DNA of 64,000 nucleotides from Saccharibacillus sacchari DSM 19268 (GTDB lineage: Bacteria; Bacillota; Bacilli; Paenibacillales; Paenibacillaceae): positions 1,701,999-1,765,998 of the forward strand of contig NZ_KK073875.1 of NCBI RefSeq assembly GCF_000585395.1. Reading direction: 5' to 3'. The number at the start of each line of letters is the position of its first letter. The stretch's first letter is position 1. Shown here in pieces: positions 1 through 7,371 of this stretch. The notes below the pieces were generated by a model that saw nothing but the letters and a program-made list of their open reading frames with translations, did no database searches and had not been told where the DNA came from. The position numbers and the translations under genes are program-made.

Positions 1-30
1 CGGCTCGGCTCGGCTCGGCTCGGCTCGGCT
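1..30. repeat. CGGCT pentanucleotide tandem repeat, six copies
   Basis: Six perfect head-to-tail copies of CGGCT run up to the left edge of the window, so the full length is unknown. No open reading frame that I believe in crosses it. It directly abuts the first unit of the AACGGA repeat element. Confidence 0.9.
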
Positions 31-226
31 AACGGATTCTATGTCCTTTAGAAGCCGAAATCAACCCTCTTCGCGATTTTAACGGATCGTATTGCTGTTA
101 GAAACTCATTTCCCCGCTTTTTCCGCAAAAATCAAGCCAATTCCTGCTCTAAGCGTCATATGAATCCGTTAGAATTTTCAAATCGCTCAAAACAGCCTCT
201 AAGCGTCGCCTCGATCCGTTAGATTT
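31..226. repeat. Structured intergenic repeat, copy A (two forward, two reverse AACGGA units)
   Basis: Four related ~23 nt units: AACGGA...CTTTAG near 31, TTAACGGATCG...TGTTAG near 76, then two in the opposite direction, CTAAGCGTC...ATCCGTTAG near 148 and near 197. The spacing (about 46, 71 and 49 nt) and the sequence of each position match copy B near 11.2 kb, so this is one dispersed element rather than chance. The whole forms a loose dyad. No coding potential seen. Function unknown. Confidence 0.8.
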
Positions 227-276
227 CAACCCTTTCCTTAGACGCTCGGCCTCCCGTCAATTCCCCAAAACCCAAA

Positions 277-317
277 AAAGACGAAAGGCGGCATCCCGTC
301 CGCCGCCTGTCGTCTTT
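277..317. terminator. Bidirectional hairpin terminator
   Basis: AAAGACGA and AGGCGGC on the left pair with GCCGCCT and TCGTCTTT on the right, around a short loop, with A-runs on the left side and a short T-run on the right. It could end transcripts coming from either side. Confidence 0.6.
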
Positions 318-341
318 ATCTTTGCACTCCCTACAAAAAAG

Positions 342-368
342 AAGCCGACTGCATAAAGCAGTCGGCTT
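342..368 (-). terminator. Rho-independent terminator downstream of ridA
   Basis: AAGCCGACTGC pairs perfectly with GCAGTCGGCTT around a five-base loop. Read on the minus strand it is followed by a run of six T (A-run at 335-340), the expected geometry for ending the ridA transcript. Confidence 0.75.
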
Positions 369-611
369 GATTCGGCCGGAGAAACCTCCGGCCAGGGAAG
401 GCCCAGTGGGCGCAGGGTGTAGTTGTGTAGGAGTTAAAGACTTTCGAAGAAAGTCACATCGTAAGCGTAAGCTATAGCGTTCGCCTTTGCTTTTGGAAAA
501 ACCCATCAGTCAACCATTCCAATTTTCCAAAAGCAACACGCGACCGAAACAACTACACCCGGAGCCCGCGCCCCGCCTTCCCGCACGCCCGGTTTCTAAC
601 CCGGCCGAGTC
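369..611. repeat. Long imperfect palindrome in the ridA 3' region
   Basis: Nested inverted repeats span about 240 bp: GATTCGGCCGG...AGAAACC at the left edge against the complementary sequence near 587-611, GGGTGTAGTTGT (415-426) against ACAACTACACCC (549-560), and TTGCTTTTGGAAAA (487-500) against TTTTCCAAAAGCAA (523-536). The ridA transcript would fold into a long hairpin before reaching the terminator at 342-368. The open frames here look like by-products of the palindrome. Confidence 0.7.
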
Positions 612-629
612 AAAAGGCCGCCCCCGAAA

Positions 630-1019
630 TCACTCGGCGAGCGCGATGACTTCAACTTCAACAAGAGCGTCCTTCGGCAGACGAGCCACTTCGATCGTGC
701 TGCGCGCCGGGAAAGGCTCGCTGAAGAACGTGCCGTACACCGCGTTTGCTGCCGCGAAATCGTTCATGTCTTTCAGGAACATCGTTGCTTTCACGACGCG
801 GTCCAGGCCGCTGCCCGCCGCTTCGAGCAGCGCGCGGACATTTTCCAGCGATTGCTTGGCTTGCGCCTCAACGCCGCCGGACGGGAATTCGCCCGTCGCA
901 GGGTCCAGTCCAAGCTGTCCGGAAGCAAAAATGAATCCGTTCGCCGCAACGGCTTGCGAGTAAGGTCCGATTGCGCTTGGTGCTTGGTCGGTAACGATTG
1001 GCTTTTTAGTGTTCGACAT
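630..1019 (-). CDS. ridA: RidA family enamine/imine deaminase
   Basis: 129 residues, the normal size for a RidA (YjgF/YER057c/UK114) subunit. These trimeric cytosolic proteins hydrolyse reactive 2-aminoacrylate and other enamine/imine intermediates released by PLP enzymes. Family landmarks are visible: the N-terminal APSAIGPYSQA segment, the SGQLGLDP turn, ENVRALLEAAGSGLD, and the late ARSTIEVARLPKDA segment whose Arg binds the substrate carboxylate. An AAAGGATG ribosome site lies about 9 nt before the ATG. It is transcribed alone on the minus strand and is followed by a long palindrome and a terminator. Confidence is high for the family; the exact substrate is inferred from family knowledge. 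Confidence 0.93.
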   Translation of the reverse strand: MSNTKKPIVTDQAPSAIGPYSQAVAANGFIFASGQLGLDPATGEFPSGGVEAQAKQSLENVRALLEAAGSGLDRVVKATMFLKDMNDFAAANAVYGTFFSEPFPARSTIEVARLPKDALVEVEVIALAE

Positions 1020-1060
1020 GTGATCCCATCCTTTTCGGCTTGTAATATAATCTGCTGGCC

Positions 1061-1084
1061 AATAAGCGTTTAAAACGCTTTATT
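1061..1084. promoter_or_regulatory. Near-perfect palindrome upstream of ridA
   Basis: AATAAGCGTTTAAAACGCTTTATT is a dyad with one mismatch, lying 42-65 nt upstream of the ridA ATG and overlapping where a minus-strand -35 would lie if TATATT near 1043-1048 is the -10. It could be an operator. This is an inference from symmetry and position only. Confidence 0.35.
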
Positions 1085-1307
1085 CCGCTTCGCATATAGG
1101 CCTATTTTAAGCGGTGAACCGCCTTCCCGCAAGCCGTCCGTGAAGGACGGACGTCTCTTGCGAGCACGCAAAATCACAATATCAGTTTTTTTCAAGCCCC
1201 CGCAGTCTTTCGTCTAGTCAAACGTCGCAACAATGAAGCGCCCGTGCGTTTTCCGATTAATACCCGGCGTCCAACCGTAACGGAAAACGCAAGCAGCAAT
1301 CCGCCGA
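1085..1307. other. Intergenic stretch with small hairpins
   Basis: Non-coding as far as I can see. It holds a GTCCG...CGGAC hairpin (1136-1152) and an 11 bp inverted repeat TGCGTTTTCCG/CGGAAAACGCA (1245-1255 and 1281-1291) that may end the histidine kinase transcript, although no T-run follows. Confidence 0.4.
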
Positions 1308-1457
1308 TCAGCTTCCTGAAAAACGACAAAAAGCCGCAGCTCGGATAAACGAATCATCCGGCAGCGGCATGAAACGGGTTTCGTCGGACCGTTCGAACAG
1401 AAATTCCGGGAATTTCGGCAGCGCCAAAATAGGCATCCGATATCGCGAAACCCGCAT
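1308..1457 (-). CDS. Possible small ORF following the histidine kinase
   Basis: A 49-codon frame whose ATG starts two bases after the histidine kinase stop, so it could be translated by coupling. The predicted peptide begins MRVSRYRMPILALPKFPEF and ends in RFSGS, with no membrane segment or motif that I recognise. It might be a small accessory protein or the remnant of a longer gene. There is no independent ribosome binding site. Low confidence. Confidence 0.25.
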   Translation of the reverse strand: MRVSRYRMPILALPKFPEFLFERSDETRFMPLPDDSFIRAAAFCRFSGS

Positions 1458-1459
1458 TT

Positions 1460-2854
1460 TCAGGAAAGAGGCAAGAACAGCTCAAACGTACTGCCTTTTC
1501 CTTCCGCGCTCTCCACCCGAATAAATCCGCCAAGCAAACGTGCCAAATCCCGACTGATCGACAGACCGAGGCCCGTTCCGCCGTATTTTTTGCTCACCGT
1601 GCTATCGGCCTGTTGAAAAGCTTCGAAGATCGTAAAATGCTTCTCCGCCGCAATGCCGATACCTGTATCACTGACCGCAAATACAACCCATTCCCCTTTT
1701 AACTGCGGCTCCTCGGCCTTGTAGATATTCAGCTCCACCTTGCCCGTCTCCGTGAACTTGAACGCATTCGCGAGCAGGTTGCGCAAGATTTGCTGGAGTC
1801 GCTGCGGGTCGGAACAGATCGTATCAGGCAGGTCCTCTTCCACCCGGATATCGAACGTTAACTGCTTGCGCTCGGCGGTAAGCTCGAAATACGGACCGAC
1901 CCAAGTCGGAATCTCGACCAGACTGATATCTTCGGTGACCACTTCCAACTTGCCCGCTTCGACTTTGGACAGATCGAGAATATCGTTGATGATCTTGAGC
2001 AAATCCTCGCCCGAGTGGAAAATGAGCTGTCCGTAGCGGTGCATCTCCTCGCTGCTCGTATCGTCGGCCGAATCCGAGATGAACTGCGCCAGATTGATGA
2101 TGCTGTTTAAGGGTGTCCGAAGCTCGTGCGACATATTGGCCAAAAATTCCGATTTGTACTGCGAGGCGAGCTGAAGCTGCTTGGCCCGATCTTCCAAAAC
2201 GGCTTTGTTTTTCTCGAGCTCCTCCGTTTGCTGACGAAGCAGCCGATTCAATTTGCCTAGTTCGACGGCACGATGCTGATCCTTTTGAAAATCCCTCAGG
2301 ATAAAAGCGAAGAACGAACACAACAACAGGCTGGTCGGCAGCGTGTACGGCAAGATATGCAGCAGATATTCATCCGCGGGAATAACGCCGAAAATCGCGA
2401 TGTTCACGCAATTCAGCACGTTCATGACGCCAAGCGCAACGGCCGCCTGCCGCAAAAAGCTCCAGTTCACGCCGCGGAGCCAACTATTCAGTAACGCTCC
2501 CACGAGGCCCAAAATCGTCAAATTAATAAAACCGGCCAACGCCGCGTCGGTAAAACCGAAAGCAAAACGCGTCAATCCGATGCCTAACCCGACGACAAAG
2601 ACGACAGGCGGACGTTGATACACGAATATGGCAATCAATAGCGGAACGATGCGCATATCGAAAATAATGCCTTCGCGCAATTCAAAACCGAAAAACGTAG
2701 CGGACCAGCCGCCTGCGATCAACAACAAAACCGAACCTATGTATTTCACGACACCCGACGTGCGGTAAATCGCATATTTGTAGATGAGATTGGCGATATA
2801 AGCAAACGTAACGAGAACCGCCATGTTTTGAATGAACATTTTGGAAAATTCCAT
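1460..2854 (-). CDS. Membrane sensor histidine kinase with LytS-type (5TMR) sensor
   Basis: About 464 residues. The N-terminal ~190 residues form a bundle of hydrophobic segments of the 5TM-LytS/YhcK type, then a coiled coil (about 195-235), the HisKA box with NMSHELRTPLN (phosphorylated His near residue 243), and a HATPase_c domain with the N box (LLANAFKFT), DTGIGI and GGTGLGLSI motifs. It would autophosphorylate on His and pass phosphate to a response regulator, but no regulator gene is adjacent, so it is an orphan or works with a distant partner. A longer frame reaches 2974, but the ATG at 2854 has a GAGGCGAAG site just upstream and begins directly with the first membrane helix, so I prefer it. 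Ligand unknown. Confidence 0.88.
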   Translation of the reverse strand: MEFSKMFIQNMAVLVTFAYIANLIYKYAIYRTSGVVKYIGSVLLLIAGGWSATFFGFELREGIIFDMRIVPLLIAIFVYQRPPVVFVVGLGIGLTRFAFGFTDAALAGFINLTILGLVGALLNSWLRGVNWSFLRQAAVALGVMNVLNCVNIAIFGVIPADEYLLHILPYTLPTSLLLCSFFAFILRDFQKDQHRAVELGKLNRLLRQQTEELEKNKAVLEDRAKQLQLASQYKSEFLANMSHELRTPLNSIINLAQFISDSADDTSSEEMHRYGQLIFHSGEDLLKIINDILDLSKVEAGKLEVVTEDISLVEIPTWVGPYFELTAERKQLTFDIRVEEDLPDTICSDPQRLQQILRNLLANAFKFTETGKVELNIYKAEEPQLKGEWVVFAVSDTGIGIAAEKHFTIFEAFQQADSTVSKKYGGTGLGLSISRDLARLLGGFIRVESAEGKGSTFELFLPLS

Positions 2855-3089
2855 CTCTTCGCCTCTGTTTCCTGGATCTCCCGCTCCGGCATTGTTGGCC
2901 CCATCATACCACGAAGTTTCGGTTGCGGATATATTCACCTTTTTTCGAACGTATGATCTTTTATTTTTATACACGATACATTTTTTGTCAAGAAAAAAGC
3001 GGGTTTGATAAGTGTTTTCCTAACATTTCCGCGTCGCCCCCGAATTTGCTATGATGAAGCTATCTTGAATTCAAGGAGGTTTCACGCCA

Positions 3090-3947
3090 ATGAAAATGCG
3101 CGCAGCCGCCGTGCAATATCACCTGCATTCGATCTCGTCCTTCGACGAGTTTGCGGCGCAGGCGGAACACTATGTCAAAACCGCTCAAGAGTTCGAAACC
3201 GAATTTTTGCTGTTCCCCGAATTTTTCACGACGCAGTTGCTATCCATCCCGGACGAGCAGGGCAATGCCCGCGGAATCGAAAGTCTCCCTGATTATACGT
3301 CGGCGTACCTGGATTTGTTTCGCGACCTCGCTGCCCGCTCGGACATGCACATCATCGCAGGCACGCATGTGGTGCGCCGGGAGGGCAAGCTTTACAATAC
3401 GGCCCACCTGTTCTATCCGGACGGACGGGTAGAAACGCAAGAGAAAATCCATATCACGCCGACCGAGGTCCATGAATGGAATATGGCCAAAGGCGACGGA
3501 CTGACCGTTTTCCAGACGGAAAAAGGCACCATCGCGATGTTGACCTGTTATGACATCGAGTTCCCGGAGATCGTCCGCATGGCACGTGCCAAAGGCGCCG
3601 ACGTGATCTTTTGCCCATCCTGCACGGACGATCGGCACGGTTTCCATCGCGTCCGCTATTGCTGCCACGCGCGCACGATCGAGAACCAGATCTACATCGT
3701 GACGACGGGTACTGTAGGCTCTCTGCCGACTGTCGACTTTATGCGCGGGAACTTCGGTCAAGCCGCCGTCCTTTCGCCGAATGATGTCCCGTTCCCGCCC
3801 AAAGGCATTGTCGCCGAAGGCGAAATCAACGATGACATGATTATCGTAGCCGACTTGGATCTCAGTCTTTTGGATCAGGTACGAGAAAAAGGTTCGGTCA
3901 CGACATGGCGAGACCGCCGCACGGATCTGTATACGGATTGGTCCTGA
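3090..3947 (+). CDS. Carbon-nitrogen hydrolase (nitrilase superfamily)
   Basis: 285 residues, one complete nitrilase-fold domain. The catalytic Glu-Lys-Cys triad is visible: Glu in LLFPEFF, Lys in TQEKIHITP and Cys in AMLTCYDIEFPE. Such enzymes hydrolyse C-N bonds of amides or nitriles in the cytosol. The start has an AAGGAGG site 9 nt upstream. The GNAT gene begins 8 nt after the stop. B. subtilis YhcX fuses a GNAT domain to a nitrilase domain, so the two separate genes here probably act together, perhaps acylating and deacylating one metabolite. Substrate unknown. Confidence 0.9.
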   Translation: MKMRAAAVQYHLHSISSFDEFAAQAEHYVKTAQEFETEFLLFPEFFTTQLLSIPDEQGNARGIESLPDYTSAYLDLFRDLAARSDMHIIAGTHVVRREGKLYNTAHLFYPDGRVETQEKIHITPTEVHEWNMAKGDGLTVFQTEKGTIAMLTCYDIEFPEIVRMARAKGADVIFCPSCTDDRHGFHRVRYCCHARTIENQIYIVTTGTVGSLPTVDFMRGNFGQAAVLSPNDVPFPPKGIVAEGEINDDMIIVADLDLSLLDQVREKGSVTTWRDRRTDLYTDWS

Positions 3948-3955
3948 GGTCCCCC

Positions 3956-4669
3956 ATGAGCGAAACGGTGATCTACGAAAAAAGCTGCTATGTTTTCCGA
4001 AATGGACATCCCGAGCGATTACGCATTCGCAACTATGCGGAGCCGGACATTGAAGCTCTGATCGAGATTCAGCGCGAATGCTTCCCGCCGCCCTATCCAT
4101 CCGAGCTGTGGTGGAACCGGGAACAACTACTTCAACACATGGAAAGATTCCCGGCAGGCGCATTATGCGCGGAAGTCGATGGGCGTCTGGTCGGATCGCT
4201 GACTACCATGATTACGTCTTTTGACCCGGCACACGCTGAGCATAGCTGGGCTGAAATGACAGATAACGGGTACATTGGCACCCACGACGCGGCAGGCGAT
4301 ACTCTATATGTCGTCGATATCAGCGTCTCTCCTGCCGCGCGCGGTCTCGGATTGGGCAAACAAATGCTTCAATCGGCCTATGAGCTTGTGGTCGCATTGG
4401 GACTCACTCGTCTGCTTGGCGGGGGGAGAATGCCCGGATACGGCGCGGTGCAGCATGAAGTCACGCCCGAGCGTTATGTAGACGACGTGCTGCACGGACG
4501 CCGACGCGATCCGGTTATCGGCTTTTTGCTCCACTGCGGACGCACGCCGCTTGCCGTCGTGCCCGATTATCTGGACGATGAGGAATCGGCCAATCATGCT
4601 TTGTTGATGGAATGGCGCAACCCGTTTCAATATAAAGGAGGAATCGTCGAATGGAATACACGAGAGTAA
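3956..4669 (+). CDS. GNAT family N-acetyltransferase (partner of the nitrilase)
   Basis: 237 residues from the ATG at 3956, preceded by GAGGT. An upstream in-frame start at 3905 would lie inside the nitrilase gene and lacks its own site. The GNAT core is clear: RIRNYAEPDIEALIEIQRECF at the beginning, the acidic-to-basic strand VVDISVSPAARGLGLGKQML carrying the acetyl-CoA-binding R/Q-x-x-G-x-G/A loop, and a following helix. A C-terminal extension of about 80 residues (VTPERYVDDVLHG onward) resembles the arrangement in YhcX-like proteins. Its 3' end overlaps the next gene by 19 nt, so the three genes form one operon. Acceptor substrate unknown. Confidence 0.85.
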   Translation: MSETVIYEKSCYVFRNGHPERLRIRNYAEPDIEALIEIQRECFPPPYPSELWWNREQLLQHMERFPAGALCAEVDGRLVGSLTTMITSFDPAHAEHSWAEMTDNGYIGTHDAAGDTLYVVDISVSPAARGLGLGKQMLQSAYELVVALGLTRLLGGGRMPGYGAVQHEVTPERYVDDVLHGRRRDPVIGFLLHCGRTPLAVVPDYLDDEESANHALLMEWRNPFQYKGGIVEWNTRE

Positions 4670-5319
4670 CCGATATTGCCGATCCGCTCTTTGCAGGGCT
4701 GCATCGGCTGATGAGTGAAATTTTCCCGCCGGAGGAAGTGCTGGCGTTCGATCTTTGGAAAGAACCGCTGCAAGATCCCGGCATTCGAGTATTCGTGGCC
4801 GTGCATGACGGGGAAGTCGTAGGTGCCACAGAGTATCGATATTATGCGGAAGACGATATTGCCATGACTGATTTTACGATCATCGGTCGCTCCGGGCTCG
4901 GAATCGGGCCTTTCCTGGCTAACCGTCGCGAAGCTGATCTGAGAAGACTGGCTAGCGAAGCAGGCGGAATGCTCAAAGGCATGTTTGCCGAAATTTATGA
5001 TCCCTATCAATCGCAGGAGCATGAATTTGGCAGCGTAAAACCGATGGATCCGTTTGTTCGCCGCGAAGTATTGGCCCATCTGGGCTATCGTCGTCTGAAC
5101 TTCGGCTATGTGCATCCTTCCTGGCAGGGCGACGGCGAAGCCGTTGGCGGTCTTGACCTATGCTTCCTGCCTTATGAAGACACTTCATCCCTCCCCGGAA
5201 GCTTCATTGCCAAGTTCCTGCGCACGTATTACAGCGTTTTAGAACCGAAGCCCGCGCAGTGGACCGAGATGGTCGAGGCACTGGAACAGCGGGATGCTGT
5301 AGAGATGCTTCCTTTATAA
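4651..5319 (+). CDS. GNAT-like protein of unknown substrate
   Basis: 222 residues. It starts inside the previous gene with an AAAGGAGG site. The order of secondary structure (SEIFPPEEVLAF, FVAVHDGEVVGATEYRYY, then a C-terminal LGYRRLNFGYVHPSW segment) suggests an acetyltransferase fold, but the acetyl-CoA loop is not canonical (GLGIGPFLANRREADLRRL), so activity is uncertain. It ends the operon, just before a strong terminator. Translational coupling with the GNAT above suggests they share a pathway. Confidence 0.65.
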   Translation: MEYTRVTDIADPLFAGLHRLMSEIFPPEEVLAFDLWKEPLQDPGIRVFVAVHDGEVVGATEYRYYAEDDIAMTDFTIIGRSGLGIGPFLANRREADLRRLASEAGGMLKGMFAEIYDPYQSQEHEFGSVKPMDPFVRREVLAHLGYRRLNFGYVHPSWQGDGEAVGGLDLCFLPYEDTSSLPGSFIAKFLRTYYSVLEPKPAQWTEMVEALEQRDAVEMLPL

Positions 5320-5327
5320 AGGCTCAA

Positions 5328-5372
5328 AAAAAGAGTGCGACCGCGCCGTCAGGCGCGGTGGGCACTCTTTTT
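5328..5372. terminator. Strong terminator after the nitrilase-GNAT operon
   Basis: AAAAGAGTGC-ACCGCGCC pairs with GGCGCGGT-GCACTCTTTTT, with T- and A-runs on both sides, so it can stop both the plus-strand operon and the minus-strand gene starting at 5603. Confidence 0.85.
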
Positions 5373-5603
5373 GTTTCCATGTTTTTTGGGAGCGGAGAAC
5401 GCCTGGCGTTTCCACTTGGAAAGCACAACGGGAAAAGCGACTGAACGAAGGTTATTCTCCGCCCTTTCGCCTTCCGTCGTCTCTCCTTCCGGAAGTTTGT
5501 AATAACGAAGGTCATAGGAGCTTACAAGTCCGCCTTGAACGGTAATGACGACATGGCCGCGCTGCTCGATAATCCTGCCGGATACGACATGAGATTCCAC
5601 CAT
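5349..5603 (-). CDS. Small hypothetical protein
   Basis: 84 residues. The first ~50 residues (MVESHVVSGRIIEQRGHVV then a strand-rich VQGGLVSSYDLRYYKL) look like a real small beta protein. The rest is basic and runs into the terminator hairpin, which is odd and suggests that the natural 3' end may have been altered. AGAGGGG lies before the ATG. I do not recognise the family. Confidence 0.4.
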   Translation of the reverse strand: MVESHVVSGRIIEQRGHVVITVQGGLVSSYDLRYYKLPEGETTEGERAENNLRSVAFPVVLSKWKRQAFSAPKKHGNKKSAHRA

Positions 5604-5713
5604 GGCTGCGTCCCCTCTCTTCTGCTTCCGGATTTCAACCCGTGATCCCGCACGGCTTCCGCTTAATTCCGCTTCTACCCGGTGCGGACGCCGATTGGTC
5701 GTTTGTCCTTATA

Positions 5714-5941
5714 TTAGCGATCGCTGCCCGTCGTGAGCGCGGACGCCCAAGACTTGTATTCCAATTCGGCCGCTTCGGCATCATGCCCGTAGCGCTCGCG
5801 AACTTTCTCGATCAGCTTTTCCTTGTCTCCGTTTATATACTCCAAGTCCGCTTCCGTCAGTTTGCTCCATTGTTTCTTCGCCTCGTGCTGCGTCTGATTC
5901 CATCTGCCTTTAATCACTTTGGTTTCGATTGGATTGGTCAT
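5714..5941 (-). CDS. CsbD-like general stress protein
   Basis: 75 residues, hydrophilic and helical, with the CsbD landmarks VIKGRWNQTQHEAKKQWSKL and LEYINGDKEKLIEKVRERYG. CsbD in B. subtilis is a sigma-B-dependent stress protein of unknown biochemical role. An AGGAG site lies about 8 nt upstream of the ATG. It stands alone. Confidence 0.85.
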   Translation of the reverse strand: MTNPIETKVIKGRWNQTQHEAKKQWSKLTEADLEYINGDKEKLIEKVRERYGHDAEAAELEYKSWASALTTGSDR

Positions 5942-6296
5942 GAGGTCAGCTCCTAACTAATTGGAAATCGGTTTAATTTGAATTACCCTGGCTTCCATTT
6001 GCTGAATCCGGACAAGGGTCGTTAAAGCCGTAAGCATGGGGTGAAAAAAATCGAAATTCGACACGGAACGCGCAGAATGAGACATATGCCACATACTTTG
6101 TGATTATTATCACATGAATACTTCAAATTGTATGTTATTCTGATATCGAAAACGGTGACGGACGGAGAAGGAACCCACGCAGCATCCGCATTCCGGAGCA
6201 TTTTAGCCGGTTGAACACCGCTCTGACGGAATCGTTTTCGGTAAATCGTTGATCGTTCGGAACGATTCATTCAGACAATGACGGAGGGGTTAAGGA
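5942..6296 (+). promoter_or_regulatory. Leader and promoter region of the lipoprotein gene
   Basis: No gene is supported in these 355 bases. It contains the FNR-type palindrome (6099-6114), the candidate -10 (6136-6141) and a ~150 nt 5' untranslated leader ending in GGAGGGG before the ATG at 6297. Confidence 0.55.
6099..6114 (+). promoter_or_regulatory. FNR/CRP-family binding site upstream of the FMN lipoprotein gene
   Basis: TGTGATTATTATCACA is an exact match to TGTGA-N6-TCACA, the site bound by Bacillus-type Fnr and by CRP. A TATTCT hexamer at 6136-6141 could be the -10; with a start near 6148 the palindrome would be centred at about -41.5, the classical activating position. This implies induction under low oxygen. 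Confidence 0.75.
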
Positions 6297-7232
6297 ATGG
6301 GTAAAAAACATTGGTCTATCATGATGTGCAGCGTGCTGTTGTTGGGCGTATTGGCAGCATGCGGAAGCAACAACGAAACGGCAACAACAGCGGAACCGGC
6401 AGCGCAAACAGAAACAGCGGCGGAACCGGCGGCAACTACCGAAACAACGGAGCCGGCCGAAACGGCAGCCGAACCTGCTGAAGCAACATCCGATCTGCAA
6501 GACGGCATGTACTTCGCGCAAGGCGAAATGGACGCGAACTCCGGTTGGCAGCCTTACGTGATCCTTCAAGTCGAAGGCGGCAAAATCACGGATGCAACAT
6601 GGAGCGCATCGAGCATCAACGCGGGTCTCGACAAGAAAACTTCTTCCGAAGAAGGCAAGTACGGCATGAAGGCAGGCGGCGCTTCTTCCGAGTGGCACGA
6701 ACAAGCCGAGAAGATCGAACAATACCTGATCGACAACCAAGATCCGGCGAAAATCACGACTGACGCCGAAGGACATACGGATGTCGTATCCGGCGTGTCC
6801 GTACACGTGAATGATTTCACTGAGCTTGCCGCAAAAGCGCTGGCAGCCGGACCGGTTGAAGCCGGCCCTTATAAGGATGGCGCTTACCATGCGGAAGCAG
6901 CCGATTTCGATGCGGAAAGCGGTTGGAAAGAAACGGTTGACGTGACCGTTGCCGCCGGCAAAATCGTGGCCGTTAACTTCAGCGGCGTGAACGCGGCCGG
7001 CGAAGACAAGAAAACGAACTCCAAGGACGGCAAGTACGGCATGAAAGCGGGCGGCGCTTCTTCCGAATGGCACGAACAAGCCGAAAAAACCGAACAGTAC
7101 CTGATCGAGAAGCAAGATCCGACGGCTGTCGAAACGACCGAAGACGGCAAAACGGACGCAATCAGCGGCGTATCCATCCATATCGGCTCTTACCTCAAAT
7201 TGGCCGAAGAAGCTCTGGCAGGCGCGAAGTAA
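6297..7232 (+). CDS. pplA: FMN-binding lipoprotein with two flavinylation domains, PplA-like
   Basis: 311 residues. A lipoprotein signal peptide ends at the lipobox LAAC (Cys22), followed by a ~45-residue Glu/Ala/Thr-rich linker, then two tandem FMN_bind domains (about 69-183 and 193-309). Each carries an SGVS motif in the setting D-x-x-S-G-V-S (Ser168 and Ser293), where ApbE/FmnB-type transferases attach FMN covalently. The domains share an identical stretch, KYGMKAGGASSEWHEQAEK, showing a recent or constrained duplication. Listeria PplA is a surface lipoprotein that carries electrons from the membrane quinone pool to external acceptors; location next to ndh2 supports the same role. The only family hallmark missing nearby is the FmnB transferase gene. 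FNR-type control is suggested by the upstream palindrome. Confidence 0.85.
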   Translation: MGKKHWSIMMCSVLLLGVLAACGSNNETATTAEPAAQTETAAEPAATTETTEPAETAAEPAEATSDLQDGMYFAQGEMDANSGWQPYVILQVEGGKITDATWSASSINAGLDKKTSSEEGKYGMKAGGASSEWHEQAEKIEQYLIDNQDPAKITTDAEGHTDVVSGVSVHVNDFTELAAKALAAGPVEAGPYKDGAYHAEAADFDAESGWKETVDVTVAAGKIVAVNFSGVNAAGEDKKTNSKDGKYGMKAGGASSEWHEQAEKTEQYLIEKQDPTAVETTEDGKTDAISGVSIHIGSYLKLAEEALAGAK

Positions 7233-7371
7233 TCGAAGCTGCCTGTCTCGCAACGAATACATTTGCATATTTTAATCTGAAACAACGGACGGGCTGCCGC
7301 CTGCCCCTCGCGAGCGATCGCGAAGGCCGGCGGGCGCGCGAAGTCCGTCAACGGAAAGGTTGGTTTTCCTG

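Noticed and set aside
31-226. CRISPR array
   Set aside because: The repeated units occur in both orientations, spacing is irregular, there are only four per site, and no cas gene is present. Better described as a structured dispersed repeat.
219-506. 95-codon minus-strand frame at the left edge
   Set aside because: Crosses two terminators and the long palindrome after ridA; no plausible start.
2855-2974. Upstream start of the histidine kinase at 2974
   Set aside because: The extra 40 residues are hydrophilic and precede the first membrane helix, while the ATG at 2854 has a ribosome site.
6022-6270. 82-codon minus-strand frame upstream of the FMN lipoprotein
   Set aside because: It runs antisense through the FNR palindrome and promoter region and has no ribosome site.
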